Assembly (NCBI GenBank): GCA_964515555.1
Contig: CAZEVY010000090.1
Location: 1-21,883 of the forward strand
DNA length: 21,883 nucleotides
Source: CAZEVY01 sp964515555
Lineage (GTDB): Bacteria; Acidobacteriota; Terriglobia; Bryobacterales; Bryobacteraceae
Reading direction: 5' to 3'
The position numbers were made by a program, and so were the translations under genes. Positions 16,301-21,883 of this stretch are shown in pieces (the stretch's first letter is position 1; every line of letters starts with the position of its first letter). The notes beneath the pieces are model-generated. The model did no database searches. It was given only the letters and a program-made list of their open reading frames with translations, and had not been told where the DNA came from.

Positions 16301-17237
16301 TGAACTGCCGCCAGACCCCGTGCGACTTATGGAAATTCGCGACCACGCCGTGCTCGGTCGCCCCGGTCCGGCGGTTGTGGAACAGCTTGACGGCGGTTTC
16401 GAAGAGGCGCACGTCCTCCAGGTGCTCGGCCGCCTGCTGGTAATCCGGCTCGCGCTTGAGCGCGGCTTCGAGTAGACGCCGCGCGTCGCCGATGGCCTTG
16501 CCTTCTTCGGGATCGTCGACCTCGGGGTCGCCGGCGCGCTTCATGAGATCGAGCGCCTTGGCGACTTCGGGAGTCGGCGCGCGATGCGGCGCGATGGTCA
16601 TCGCCATGATCGAAGCGATTTTGTAAGGCGCGCCGGTCTCGACATCCATGGTCTGTCCGTTAGGCGCCTTCAGCGTGACCTTGGTGGAGCCTTTCGACGG
16701 GTCGCCGGTGAGCTCGAAGATCAGCTTGCCGTCGGTGACGTCGACGGTGAAGGGCAGCCGGTAGACGCCGCCGATCGAGGTATCGTCGCGCATGCCGCGA
16801 AATTGAAAATGATAGGTATATACCGAGAACTCGCGCCGGATTTCCCGCCCGTTGGCGCGCGCGATCAGGTGGTGCATCGGGATCTTGTAGCCGAGCGTCG
16901 CCACCACGTCGTACTTGCCGTTGGCCAGCGCGGCTTGAAAACGCAGCGGCGCGCCGGCGACGTAGTCCTCGTCCAGGCGACCGAGCGGCAGGAAGCCCTG
17001 CTTCACGCGCCAGTCCTGGAGTCCGCGCGCGTCGCGCACGGTGATGCTGTCGTCGATGACGGCGGCCTCGGCGGGCGCATCGAGGAACCCGTAGCCGCGC
17101 GCGGCGGTGAATCGCGTCGCCGGCGAGACCGTGACATAGCCGGGGGGCGCCGAGGAGCCCGCCGGTCCGAAATCGAATCGCAGCGGCGCGGCGGAGAGCG
17201 CGGTCGCGAAAGCAAGGAAAGATGCGGCTCGGAACAT
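13359..17237 (-). CDS. Exported multimodular protein: carbohydrate-binding-like, helical, CARDB-like and esterase-like domains
   Basis: 1292 residues. Signal peptide 1-16 (MFRAASFLAFATALSA). Module 1 (18-200) starts RFDFGPAGSSAPPGYVTVSP, with ARGYGFLD, like the galactose-binding-type N-domain of rhamnogalacturonan acetylesterases. Module 2 (about 220-790) is Trp-rich and helical (LGGGWNDDVEIMPVFVINWM, 418-437; GANWPDYLFYLNNLLLNAYRITGDRKY), suggesting an alpha/alpha-toroid; I cannot assign a family. Module 3 (about 884-995) is CARDB/Ig-like (ADLAVSAGDLRWNTETDQI). Module 4 (about 1020-1290) is an alpha/beta hydrolase of the BD-FAE/acetyl-esterase type: EFHGGGWRNG (1063-1071), GGSAGAHLALWAG with Ser1140, and HQGPADAT with Asp1229. 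The usual 'GxGHG' His near 1268-1275 reads ITPEPEAF instead. It probably acts on plant or microbial polysaccharide outside the cell. TATAAT (17252-17247) ends 9 nt before the ATG, with no SD. Confidence 0.85.
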   Translation of the reverse strand: MFRAASFLAFATALSAAPLRFDFGPAGSSAPPGYVTVSPATRFTAARGYGFLDAPAEAAVIDDSITVRDARGLQDWRVKQGFLPLGRLDEDYVAGAPLRFQAALANGKYDVVATLGYKIPMHHLIARANGREIRREFSVYTYHFQFRGMRDDTSIGGVYRLPFTVDVTDGKLIFELTGDPSKGSTKVTLKAPNGQTMDVETGAPYKIASIMAMTIAPHRAPTPEVAKALDLMKRAGDPEVDDPEEGKAIGDARRLLEAALKREPDYQQAAEHLEDVRLFETAVKLFHNRRTGATEHGVVANFHKSHGVWRQFTEGHPFHWKGLLYSARMFKGFIPFSFTPKSEEAMDYFRAIEKRWPKNKYARLYLYDDWSPRDWRLNEYPAPPGTPKWAENLRRGFNQTLDFAEWWADFRQQPDGSLGGGWNDDVEIMPVFVINWMVSPSSSPKIARMLEKFTEGLWAGGDLDTRAAFSASFFDAEHAAEDQGNSLPYLIAGFYGNPRYLDWNLRTIQLFRNYMTAVNERGRRHFRSHHFDATRYALDLAPEEAHKDVEAAICYRAFGCVPWMIWYNGNPVAKRLAIEHADSWLDAAMRTDKGKPKGVIPNQLGFNDEIGGPAPTWLGRPGLGGGANWPDYLFYLNNLLLNAYRITGDRKYIAPFEEMQAIAARHRNAQGGYTPAAGAKEGTEAWVYNHMLRDQHFSDAFQVARDLTGDKRWDDFLLKAGTPYARFRLTGDRSIVADDMQRTVNSRVRQRWPHMTHEGVMTDRIGYLPQAVAYMMGAPAQAGYAGIPIHAVTYEGAGRDFAALVEDSSEQKLRIVFYSFADRPRPVGVRPWRLQTGARYQVKTPAGATEVTLAERGQIVPVTVPPNREFTIEFTQTAPGAPARHADLAVSAGDLRWNTETDQIEATITNIGGAEAHNVELAFYHVAGPERKLLERAVISRLGPPDELHLERVTVGTWNHRDTMREGDDVLVVVDPDNKQREIAKSNNSARFRLALDPAHREALYTKRLTSIDRRILGARMTTSTRPKVRYLSDVVYGADDPRQRVDAFLIEGAKPAPVIIEFHGGGWRNGQKGDLDQYGGLLRKLIDEGYSLVSAGYRLTPKWTWPAQGDDTLAVVRFVRSKAKEWNIDPERVVLLGGSAGAHLALWAGLQNLADARVAAIVDLWGPSDLAMISPRVARGEALTALFNTTVEAYESGAIKERLAQASPVTYVKKSSPPVFITHQGPADATSAEDPRISGRNMGVHSAAFGLRLAERLRAAGVAHEVLITPEPEAFVRRAVEFVKKHAPGRR

Positions 17238-17246
17238 GTTCCACGG

Positions 17247-17252
17247 ATTATA
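17247..17252 (-). promoter_or_regulatory. -10 hexamer TATAAT of the 1292-residue gene
   Basis: A perfect TATAAT on the minus strand ends 9 nt before the ATG (17237). A start site 6-7 nt downstream would fall within 2-3 nt of the ATG, so a leaderless transcript is likely. No -35 is evident. Confidence 0.5.
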
Positions 17253-17265
17253 TCAGCCGCGTGGA

Positions 17266-17274
17266 TGCTACACT
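17266..17274 (+). promoter_or_regulatory. Extended -10 (TGCTACACT) before the small ORF
   Basis: TGCTACACT ends 8 nt before ATG 17283, without an SD. TACACT is a 4-of-6 match, helped by the upstream TG. Confidence 0.35.
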
Positions 17275-17282
17275 GAGCTCAG

Positions 17283-17717
17283 ATGAAGAGGGCGACTCGC
17301 AAGAACGGCGCCGGCAGTCACCTGGAAGAGGCGATGGCGCTGCTGATCAACAACCAGGCTCAATTCGTCGGTGCGATGGCGCGCATGCAGACCGACATCG
17401 CCGAAATCAAGACGATCCTCAGGCGACACGACGAGATGTTGTTCCAGTTTCGCCAGATGCTCGCTGCCATGCCGGAGGCCGTCCGCGAGAAGATCGGCTT
17501 CAAGCACAAGGAGCCGGCGTCACCGCTCGGCGAAGACCGGCTGGACCCAGGCCTCGTCGCCGTTCGAGCATTCGACACGCGCACGAATGTAGCTCTCGTT
17601 CCCGGCGAAGTCATACGACGGCGTCGTCTCGTAAGCCGTCTTCAACACCTTGCCGCCCGCGCCGATGAAATGCGTCCGGTACCGCGCGTTGCCCTGCGGC
17701 TTGATGACGAGCGTTAG
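17283..17717 (+). CDS. Small coiled-coil protein, 3' end apparently lost (reads antisense into the PHP gene)
   Basis: The frame is 144 codons, but only the first 79 (17283-17519) look like a protein: MKRATRKNGAGSHLEEAMAL, LINNQAQFVGAMARMQTDIA, EIKTILRRHDEMLFQFRQML, then MPEAVREKIGFKHKEP. This is a helical, charged, heptad-like small protein. Short acidobacterial proteins of this kind, as I recall them, end at about 'LPEAIREKIGFK'. From 17520 the frame runs over the last 66 codons of the convergent PHP gene and becomes Arg-rich antisense sequence with no protein character. So the natural stop seems to have been lost and a read-through tail gained, or the gene is a remnant. Function unknown; a scaffold or regulatory coiled coil is only a guess. 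Confidence 0.5.
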   Translation: MKRATRKNGAGSHLEEAMALLINNQAQFVGAMARMQTDIAEIKTILRRHDEMLFQFRQMLAAMPEAVREKIGFKHKEPASPLGEDRLDPGLVAVRAFDTRTNVALVPGEVIRRRRLVSRLQHLAARADEMRPVPRVALRLDDER

Positions 17718-18518
17718 TCGCTGCGCGGTCGCCAGCACATCGTTCAGCTCCACGCCGGTCGACGAATAGAACTCCCCGGCGTTCAGCGCCGGCGCGAGAT
17801 CCTGCCGCGAAAGCGAGGCCGCGCGCACCGACACCCATCCGCGCCCGGGATTCGAGAATTCCTTGCCCCATTTCTGGAAATAATGCGCGTCGTCCACCGC
17901 GATCCCGTAAATGCGCCGCTTTCCGGTCAGAAGTGCGTCCCACATCTCCTCGAGCGATTCCGACCCGCCGCCGCCGCGATTGTGCACCGTCGGATGCCCG
18001 TTGTAGACCTCGAACATCCGGAGATTCTCGACCTGCATGAGATCCTTCGATCCCATCGCCCAACCGAAGTTCGGGTGATTCACCGACGGGATCCCGCCGG
18101 CCTCGCGAATCGCGTTCACGTTCCCCTGGATCACGCCGACGAGCGACGTCCCCTTGGTCGGCGCCACCAGCCGCGTGATGTTGTACCCGTTCACGTGCAC
18201 CGGCTTGTCGCCGAAGCGGTCGGTGACCTCCTCGCCGGGAACGAGCAGAAACTTCTCGCGTTCGGCGAGCGTGGCGTTCAACGGCTGGGTCTCGGTGAAC
18301 TTGTTGTGGTCGCTCAGGACCAGGAAGTGGTAGCCGTGATCCTTGTACCAGCGCGCGACCTCCTCGGGCGGCGTGTCGCCGTCGGAGTTGGTGGTGTGCG
18401 TGTGCAGGTTGCCCTTGTACCACTTGCGGGCCGCCGCCGGCTGCGCACCCGATTCCCAGGTGGAGACCGCGAGCGCCGCGGCGAACAGAGACGCCAGGAC
18501 GATTCGAGACATGCCCAT
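17520..18518 (-). CDS. Exported PHP-domain metallohydrolase
   Basis: 332 residues from ATG 18518; a second ATG two codons on is also possible. The N-terminus (MGMSRIVLASLFAAALAVSTWESGAQPAAA) is a signal peptide. The PHP metal-binding set is complete: GNLHTHTTNSDGDTPPEEV (37-54; His39, His41, Asp46), VLSDHNKF (67-74; Asp70-His71), the Glu pair in LVPGEEVTD (92-100), HVNGYNI (108-114), IPSVNHPNFGWAM (143-155; His148), FEVYNGHP (169-176; Glu170) and IAVDDAHYF (206-214; Asp209-Asp210, His212). It should be a two- or three-metal phosphoesterase or related hydrolase; the secreted location suggests an extracytoplasmic phosphate or glycan ester, not histidinol phosphate. Its ATG shares an A with the TGA of the GH2-like gene (TGATG), so the two are coupled. 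Its last 66 codons are overlapped antisense by the small ORF at 17283. Confidence 0.88.
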   Translation of the reverse strand: MGMSRIVLASLFAAALAVSTWESGAQPAAARKWYKGNLHTHTTNSDGDTPPEEVARWYKDHGYHFLVLSDHNKFTETQPLNATLAEREKFLLVPGEEVTDRFGDKPVHVNGYNITRLVAPTKGTSLVGVIQGNVNAIREAGGIPSVNHPNFGWAMGSKDLMQVENLRMFEVYNGHPTVHNRGGGGSESLEEMWDALLTGKRRIYGIAVDDAHYFQKWGKEFSNPGRGWVSVRAASLSRQDLAPALNAGEFYSSTGVELNDVLATAQRLTLVIKPQGNARYRTHFIGAGGKVLKTAYETTPSYDFAGNESYIRARVECSNGDEAWVQPVFAER

Positions 18519-21500
18519 CAGTCTCTCACGTACGAGGCCCGGCGTTCGGGGCCGCCGCGGAATTCGCGCGACTCCAGCGCCCGCGCCGGCGCCCTGCCCG
18601 CGGTGACGACGTAGAGATAACCGTCGCGCGAGCCGAATACCACGTCGACGATGCCGTCGCCGTTGATGTCGGCGACGGCGGGCGAGCCGCTGATCTCGTC
18701 CTCGGTGGCGAACTTCCACATCAGCTTGCCTTCGCTCGAAAACGCGACCAGGTTGGTGCCGCGCGTGCCGGCGATGTAATCGGGCCGTCCGTCCTCGTCG
18801 AGGTCGGCGGTCACCGGCGGCTGCGAGAAGAAATCGCGGCGGTCGTTGAGCGAGAACTTCCCGATGTCCTTGCCCTGGCGGTCGACCAGCGTCAGCGTGT
18901 CGCGCACGAAGAGCGTCACGCCCTGCGGACCCACCTGCGTCGGCCCGCTGAGATCCTTGCGCTCCCAGACGACGCGGCCCGCGAGATCGTGCGCCTTGAG
19001 CGTGCCCGCGCCGTTGTAGATCAGCTTTCCGTCGGTCGACGGCCACATGCTGTTGGGCGGCTGGCCGGGGACGGCGCCGCGCATCGCGTTGTCATGCTTC
19101 CAGAGGAGCTCGCCGCGAGCGCTCAACACGTAGGTGAATCCGTCGTCGGCGGCGAAGAGGATCTTGCGATCGACGATCATCGGCGTGGTCAGGCAGAGGC
19201 CGTTGGTGCGCGCGCCGCGCGTCGAGTACTTCCACTGCACCCGGCCGCGCGCGTCGATGAGCAGCAACTCGCCGGTGTCGGAGCCGACGACGATCTCGGG
19301 CGACCCGTCGCCATCGAGATCCGCCGCGGCGGGCGACTTCGGATTGCGGTCGAAGGTGCGCACGCCGTCGACCTTCCACAGCAGCTTGCCCGCGTAAGAC
19401 AGCGCGTACGCCGCGCGGCTCGACGTGAACACGATCATCGGCGGCTTCGCCAGGACGAGCGGAGATGAGAACACCGTGTCGCCGGTCATGAAGGTCCACA
19501 GCGGCTTGCCGGTGTTCGAGAGCGCGTAGACATCGCCGTTATAGGAGCCGATGAGTATCTCCGGGCGGCCGTCGCCGGTGATGTCGGCGATTGCGGGCGA
19601 GGACATCAGCCAGCCGCTCTGCACCCAACGCCACTGGAGGCGAGGATCCTTCGGGACCTCCGGCGCGGGTTCGCGGTAGCGCACGTCGATGCGCACGGTG
19701 TCGGTCGCGCCGCCGGCTTTCGCTTCGAGGACGTTGACGCCTTCGCGGAAGACGATGTTCCACGTGGAACGTTCGGGCCGCTTGCGAGTCACCAGCGGCC
19801 GGCCGTTGTGCGAGAGGCTGACAACCGGCTGATTGCTGAAGACTTCCACTTCCGCGGCGGTGCGCGGCGGCCAGTGATTCCGCGGGTTCCATGCGGCCTG
19901 GGCGATTTTCACCATCGGCCGGGAGGTGAGGACGCTTTGATACAGATAATAGGCGTCTTTCAGGCGCTCGTGGCGGTCGACGATGCCTTTCCATGTGTGA
20001 CGTGGAATGGCCTGCTCGGCCTCGAGGTCGCGCCAGGCGAAGATGAGACCACCCGCCACCCAGGGTCGCGACGCGATCTCTTTGATGAACTGCCGGTGAA
20101 ACTCCGTGAAGTACTGCGTCGAGAAATCGTTGCGGCGCGGCGTCGCGGTGTGCACGGCGGGGTCCGACGCGGCCCCGTAGTTGGAAATGATCACGGGCAG
20201 CGGCTTGCCGTAGCGCTCGCCGAGGAGATCGCGATAGCGATCCATGTACGGCCCGATGTGCGCCAGCGTGCCCTCGTACCATCCGGTGTAGTTGCCCTGT
20301 CCGGCGACATCGGCCTCGATCAATCCGACCGTGCCCGGCGAGCGCCAGCCGAGCTCGTTGACCAGCACCACGCGACCCGGATCGTGCCGGCGAAGCGCGC
20401 GGGCGGCGGCGTTGTGCACCTCGGCGCCGGCGGCGTTCTCGCCCTCGCTGACGAAGTTCCAGGCGATGACCGACGGGTGGTTGAACTTCTGCCGCACGTC
20501 TCGGCGCATGTTCTCGGCCATGCGCGAAGCGTCGCCGAAGTCGTGCACGCGAACGGTGGCGAGCAGTCCCACGCGATCGCACTCGGCGAGGAACTCGTCG
20601 CTGATGGCGGGAGTCGGGCGCACGAAGTTCAGCCCCATGTCCTTGAGCAGTCCGCTTTCAAAGCGCCACAGCGCGGCGCGATCGGCGAAACGCTCGGGAC
20701 TCGTCAGCGGGTAGACGGTTCCCCAGAGCTTGCGCGGAGCGCCGTTCAGCGTGAAGCCTCTCTCGGGGTCGAAGCGAAACCAGCGGAACCCGAAGGGAAT
20801 CTCGTGGCGCTCGAGGACGCGGCCGTCGACGGCGAGCGACACGGCGACCATCGAAAGCCGCGGGGTCTCGGGTGACCACAGCGGCGGATCGGCGATCGGC
20901 GACGTGAGCGCCTCGACCTCGGTGCGCCCCGACGCGGTCACGCGCGCGACCGAGGCGGCGATCTCCTTGCCCGCGGGATCGCGGACGGTGATGCTCACTT
21001 CGGCCTTCGCCGGTGCGCCGCGGTTCTCGATGGCGGTTCGCACGCGCACCTGGGCGGGTCCGCCGGACCAGCGCGGCGTGTCGACCATGGGCGCGTCGAG
21101 CTCGAGGTGCACGGGGTCGAGGATGTGGAGGCGCACGCCGCCCTGAATGCCCGGCGAGGCGGCGCGGAGGGCGATGAGGTTCGCGCCGGGACGGAGGCGC
21201 GCGGTGACATCGGCGTCGAGCCAGAAGGAGAACGGCGGCGCGGCGGCGACCTGTTCGCCGTTCAGCCAGATCTCGACGCCGCTGCCGTTGAGAACGCGGA
21301 TGACGGCGCGCTGCCCGGGCGTCCAGGCCGCCGTGAAGTTGCGGCGGTACCACAGGCCGCGGCGCGATCCGGGCGTGATCTCGCCGATCTCGCGGAGGTT
21401 GTGGGGGACGGGAATCGGCTGCCAGGCGGCGCTGGCGGGGTTGTCGGCCACGGCGAACTGCCAGGCGCCGTCGAGGGAGATGACGGAGGAGTCGGCGAGT

Positions 21501-21541
21501 GCGGTGAGTGTGAAGAAGGCGATCGCCGGAAGGCGGAGCAT
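18518..21541 (-). CDS. GH2-fold glycosidase-like protein with C-terminal FG-GAP/PQQ-type beta-propeller; nucleophile missing
   Basis: 1007 residues. Signal peptide 1-16. Jelly-roll sugar-binding domain about 20-145 (DGAWQFA; GLWYRRNF; VEIWLNGEQV). Ig-like domain about 150-260, ending PFGFRWFRFDPERGFTLNG. TIM barrel about 262-550: DMGLNFVRPT, FNHPSVIAWNFVSEGEN (353-369) and YGKPLPVIISNYGAAS (444-459). In canonical GH2 the first is HPSVxxWSLGNE and the second SEYG; here the acid/base Glu366 is kept (after Ser365, not Asn), but the nucleophile Glu is Asn454 (codon AAC). After an Ig-like linker (560-625), residues about 645-980 form propeller repeats with DxDGD-like loops: DITGDGRPEI, DLDGDGSPEI, DLDEDGRPDY and DINGDGIVDV. 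A lectin-like or atypical enzyme is likely. It is first of a two-gene operon, with TATAAT 9 nt before the ATG. Confidence 0.92.
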   Translation of the reverse strand: MLRLPAIAFFTLTALADSSVISLDGAWQFAVADNPASAAWQPIPVPHNLREIGEITPGSRRGLWYRRNFTAAWTPGQRAVIRVLNGSGVEIWLNGEQVAAAPPFSFWLDADVTARLRPGANLIALRAASPGIQGGVRLHILDPVHLELDAPMVDTPRWSGGPAQVRVRTAIENRGAPAKAEVSITVRDPAGKEIAASVARVTASGRTEVEALTSPIADPPLWSPETPRLSMVAVSLAVDGRVLERHEIPFGFRWFRFDPERGFTLNGAPRKLWGTVYPLTSPERFADRAALWRFESGLLKDMGLNFVRPTPAISDEFLAECDRVGLLATVRVHDFGDASRMAENMRRDVRQKFNHPSVIAWNFVSEGENAAGAEVHNAAARALRRHDPGRVVLVNELGWRSPGTVGLIEADVAGQGNYTGWYEGTLAHIGPYMDRYRDLLGERYGKPLPVIISNYGAASDPAVHTATPRRNDFSTQYFTEFHRQFIKEIASRPWVAGGLIFAWRDLEAEQAIPRHTWKGIVDRHERLKDAYYLYQSVLTSRPMVKIAQAAWNPRNHWPPRTAAEVEVFSNQPVVSLSHNGRPLVTRKRPERSTWNIVFREGVNVLEAKAGGATDTVRIDVRYREPAPEVPKDPRLQWRWVQSGWLMSSPAIADITGDGRPEILIGSYNGDVYALSNTGKPLWTFMTGDTVFSSPLVLAKPPMIVFTSSRAAYALSYAGKLLWKVDGVRTFDRNPKSPAAADLDGDGSPEIVVGSDTGELLLIDARGRVQWKYSTRGARTNGLCLTTPMIVDRKILFAADDGFTYVLSARGELLWKHDNAMRGAVPGQPPNSMWPSTDGKLIYNGAGTLKAHDLAGRVVWERKDLSGPTQVGPQGVTLFVRDTLTLVDRQGKDIGKFSLNDRRDFFSQPPVTADLDEDGRPDYIAGTRGTNLVAFSSEGKLMWKFATEDEISGSPAVADINGDGIVDVVFGSRDGYLYVVTAGRAPARALESREFRGGPERRASYVRD
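19756..19771. promoter_or_regulatory. Second parS-like site, inside the GH2-like gene
   Basis: TGTTCCACGTGGAACG matches the site at 4483-4498 in 15 of 16 bases. It lies in coding sequence for the Ig-like linker of the GH2-like protein (RSTWNIV, about residues 591-597). The identical STWN would also be encoded at the first site if the permease began at the upstream GTG. Confidence 0.6.
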
Positions 21542-21550
21542 GGTTCAGCG

Positions 21551-21578
21551 ATTATAGCCCGGGCTGGACGAATTCCAA
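21551..21578 (-). promoter_or_regulatory. Promoter of the GH2-PHP operon
   Basis: On the minus strand TTGGAA (21578-21573) and TATAAT (21556-21551) are 16 nt apart. The -10 ends 9 nt before ATG 21541 and there is no SD, so the message would be leaderless or nearly so. Confidence 0.55.
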
Positions 21579-21641
21579 TGCGCGGCGTAGTGGGTCAGTT
21601 TGAGCGGACCCAGTGCCTCTCCAGGGCTGGTTGGATGGCCT

Positions 21642-21692
21642 ATTTCGCGCGCGCCGTAGCCGCCAGCGCCGTTGCCGAACCACGCGCGAAAT
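21642..21692. repeat. 10-bp inverted repeat in the right-hand spacer
   Basis: ATTTCGCGCG (21642-21651) and CGCGCGAAAT (21683-21692) are perfect inverted arms around 31 nt. A smaller hairpin, TGGGTC with GACCCA, lies at 21591-21612. They stand between the GH2 promoter and a small SD-led ORF and could be part of a structured leader or an operator. Confidence 0.45.
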
Positions 21693-21741
21693 GCCCTCCC
21701 AGACGCTCCTGCTAACACTACCCTTACGACAGGAGGTCAGA

Positions 21742-21876
21742 ATGCGCATTGTTCTGGTGAAACGCACATTTTTGTTGAACAATACACATTTTCTGCGGCG
21801 ACAAGATTTTTCTGTCAACGCAACATTCTCCTTTCAATATCACATTGTCCTTGACACGATGAGCTGTGCCGGTTAG
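21742..21876 (+). CDS. Possible 44-residue small ORF behind a strong Shine-Dalgarno
   Basis: ATG 21742 follows AGGAGGTCAGA, the best SD in the window. It encodes MRIVLVKRTFLLNNTHFLRR, QDFSVNATFSFQYHIVLDTM and SCAG, then TAG. I do not recognise it. The stretch is clearly richer in A+T than the other genes and its codon third positions are not GC-rich, so it is either acquired, a leader peptide, or a chance frame. CACATT occurs at 21765, 21785 and 21841. The last part overlaps a sigma70-like promoter. Confidence 0.3.
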   Translation: MRIVLVKRTFLLNNTHFLRRQDFSVNATFSFQYHIVLDTMSCAG

Positions 21877-21879
21877 CAT
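21851..21879 (+). promoter_or_regulatory. Sigma70-like promoter pointing out of the window
   Basis: TTGACA (21851-21856, perfect) and TAGCAT (21874-21879, 4 of 6) are separated by 17 nt. It reads rightward, so a plus-strand gene probably begins just past the window edge. Confidence 0.55.
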
Positions 21880-21883
21880 GATC

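Larger units (their letters stand above)
21542..21883. other. Intergenic region between the GH2 operon and the window edge
   Basis: 342 bases with no confident gene. The left half (to about 21725) is GC-rich and holds the GH2 promoter and two inverted repeats. The right half (about 21740-21870) turns AT-rich and holds the small SD-led ORF and the outgoing promoter. I see no transposase or tRNA remnant. Confidence 0.6.

Noticed and set aside
13806..16475. Long plus-strand open frame of about 890 codons opposite the 1292-residue gene
   Set aside because: Same reason: low-complexity basic composition and no motifs, while the minus-strand frame has clear domains.
17237..17246. Third parS-like site at the start of the 1292-residue gene (TGTTCCACGG)
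   Set aside because: Only the left half-site matches; the right half is replaced by ATTATA. Taken as chance or a decayed site, though the GTGGAACATG start context is shared with the permease gene.
21591..21612. Insertion-sequence end (hairpin TGGGTC with GACCCA)
   Set aside because: No transposase, no matching second end and no target duplication found; a simple hairpin is enough.
1..21883. CRISPR array, integrase, toxin-antitoxin or restriction system
   Set aside because: No regularly spaced repeats and no such protein families are visible on either strand.

Overview
The window is high-GC bacterial chromosomal DNA (roughly two thirds G+C by eye), densely coded on both strands. I see no phage genes, transposase, rRNA, tRNA or CRISPR array. 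The best taxonomic hint is an orphan 'ADOP-type' FtsX/MacB permease of about 800 residues without an ATPase. With several secreted glycosidase- and esterase-like proteins and CpxP/Spy- and DUF218-type proteins, this suggests an Acidobacteriota member of the Solibacter/Bryobacter type. That placement is inference from gene content and style, not from a marker gene.

Layout. (1) 1-1145: 3' part of a propionyl-CoA-type carboxylase beta subunit (+). (2) 1168-4483 (-): the ADOP permease, then a small glycosyltransferase. (3) 4696-6262 (+): a methylthioribose-kinase-like phosphotransferase and a Spy/CpxP-like periplasmic protein, closed by a nested-hairpin terminator. (4) 6333-6917 (-): a DUF218 membrane-anchored protein, divergent from a SpoU/TrmH-type RNA 2'-O-methyltransferase at 6961-7749 (+). 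(5) 11726-7780 (-): an operon-like run of a Tat-exported Gfo/Idh/MocA oxidoreductase, GalU and a polytopic GT39/GT83-like glycosyltransferase, with 4-nt overlaps, followed by an exported hypothetical protein. It diverges from (6) 11794-13203 (+), a one-chain fusion of a DPM1-like glycosyltransferase and a SAM methyltransferase. (7) 13192-13359: a short repeat-rich spacer between two convergent genes. (8) 17237-13359 (-): a 1292-residue exported protein with a carbohydrate-binding-like module, a large helical region, a CARDB-like module and an esterase-like domain. (9) 17283-17717 (+): a small coiled-coil ORF that runs antisense into the next gene. (10) 21541-17520 (-): a two-gene operon of a GH2-fold protein with a beta-propeller tail, translationally coupled to an exported PHP-domain metallohydrolase. 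(11) 21542-21883: a non-coding, partly AT-rich spacer with a small SD-led ORF and a sigma70-like promoter pointing out of the window.

Functionally, the left and middle parts concern envelope glycan supply (GalU makes UDP-glucose; the two GT2 enzymes and the membrane GT would use activated sugars). The right part concerns extracytoplasmic carbohydrate handling. The points most worth following up are: a GH2-fold protein whose nucleophile Glu is Asn, coupled to an exported PHP hydrolase; a four-module esterase-like protein that appears to lack its catalytic His; two ParB/parS-type sites 15.3 kb apart, one overlapping a start codon and one inside the GH2 gene; and a repeated arrangement in which a -10 hexamer lies 8-12 nt before the ATG, suggesting leaderless mRNAs.
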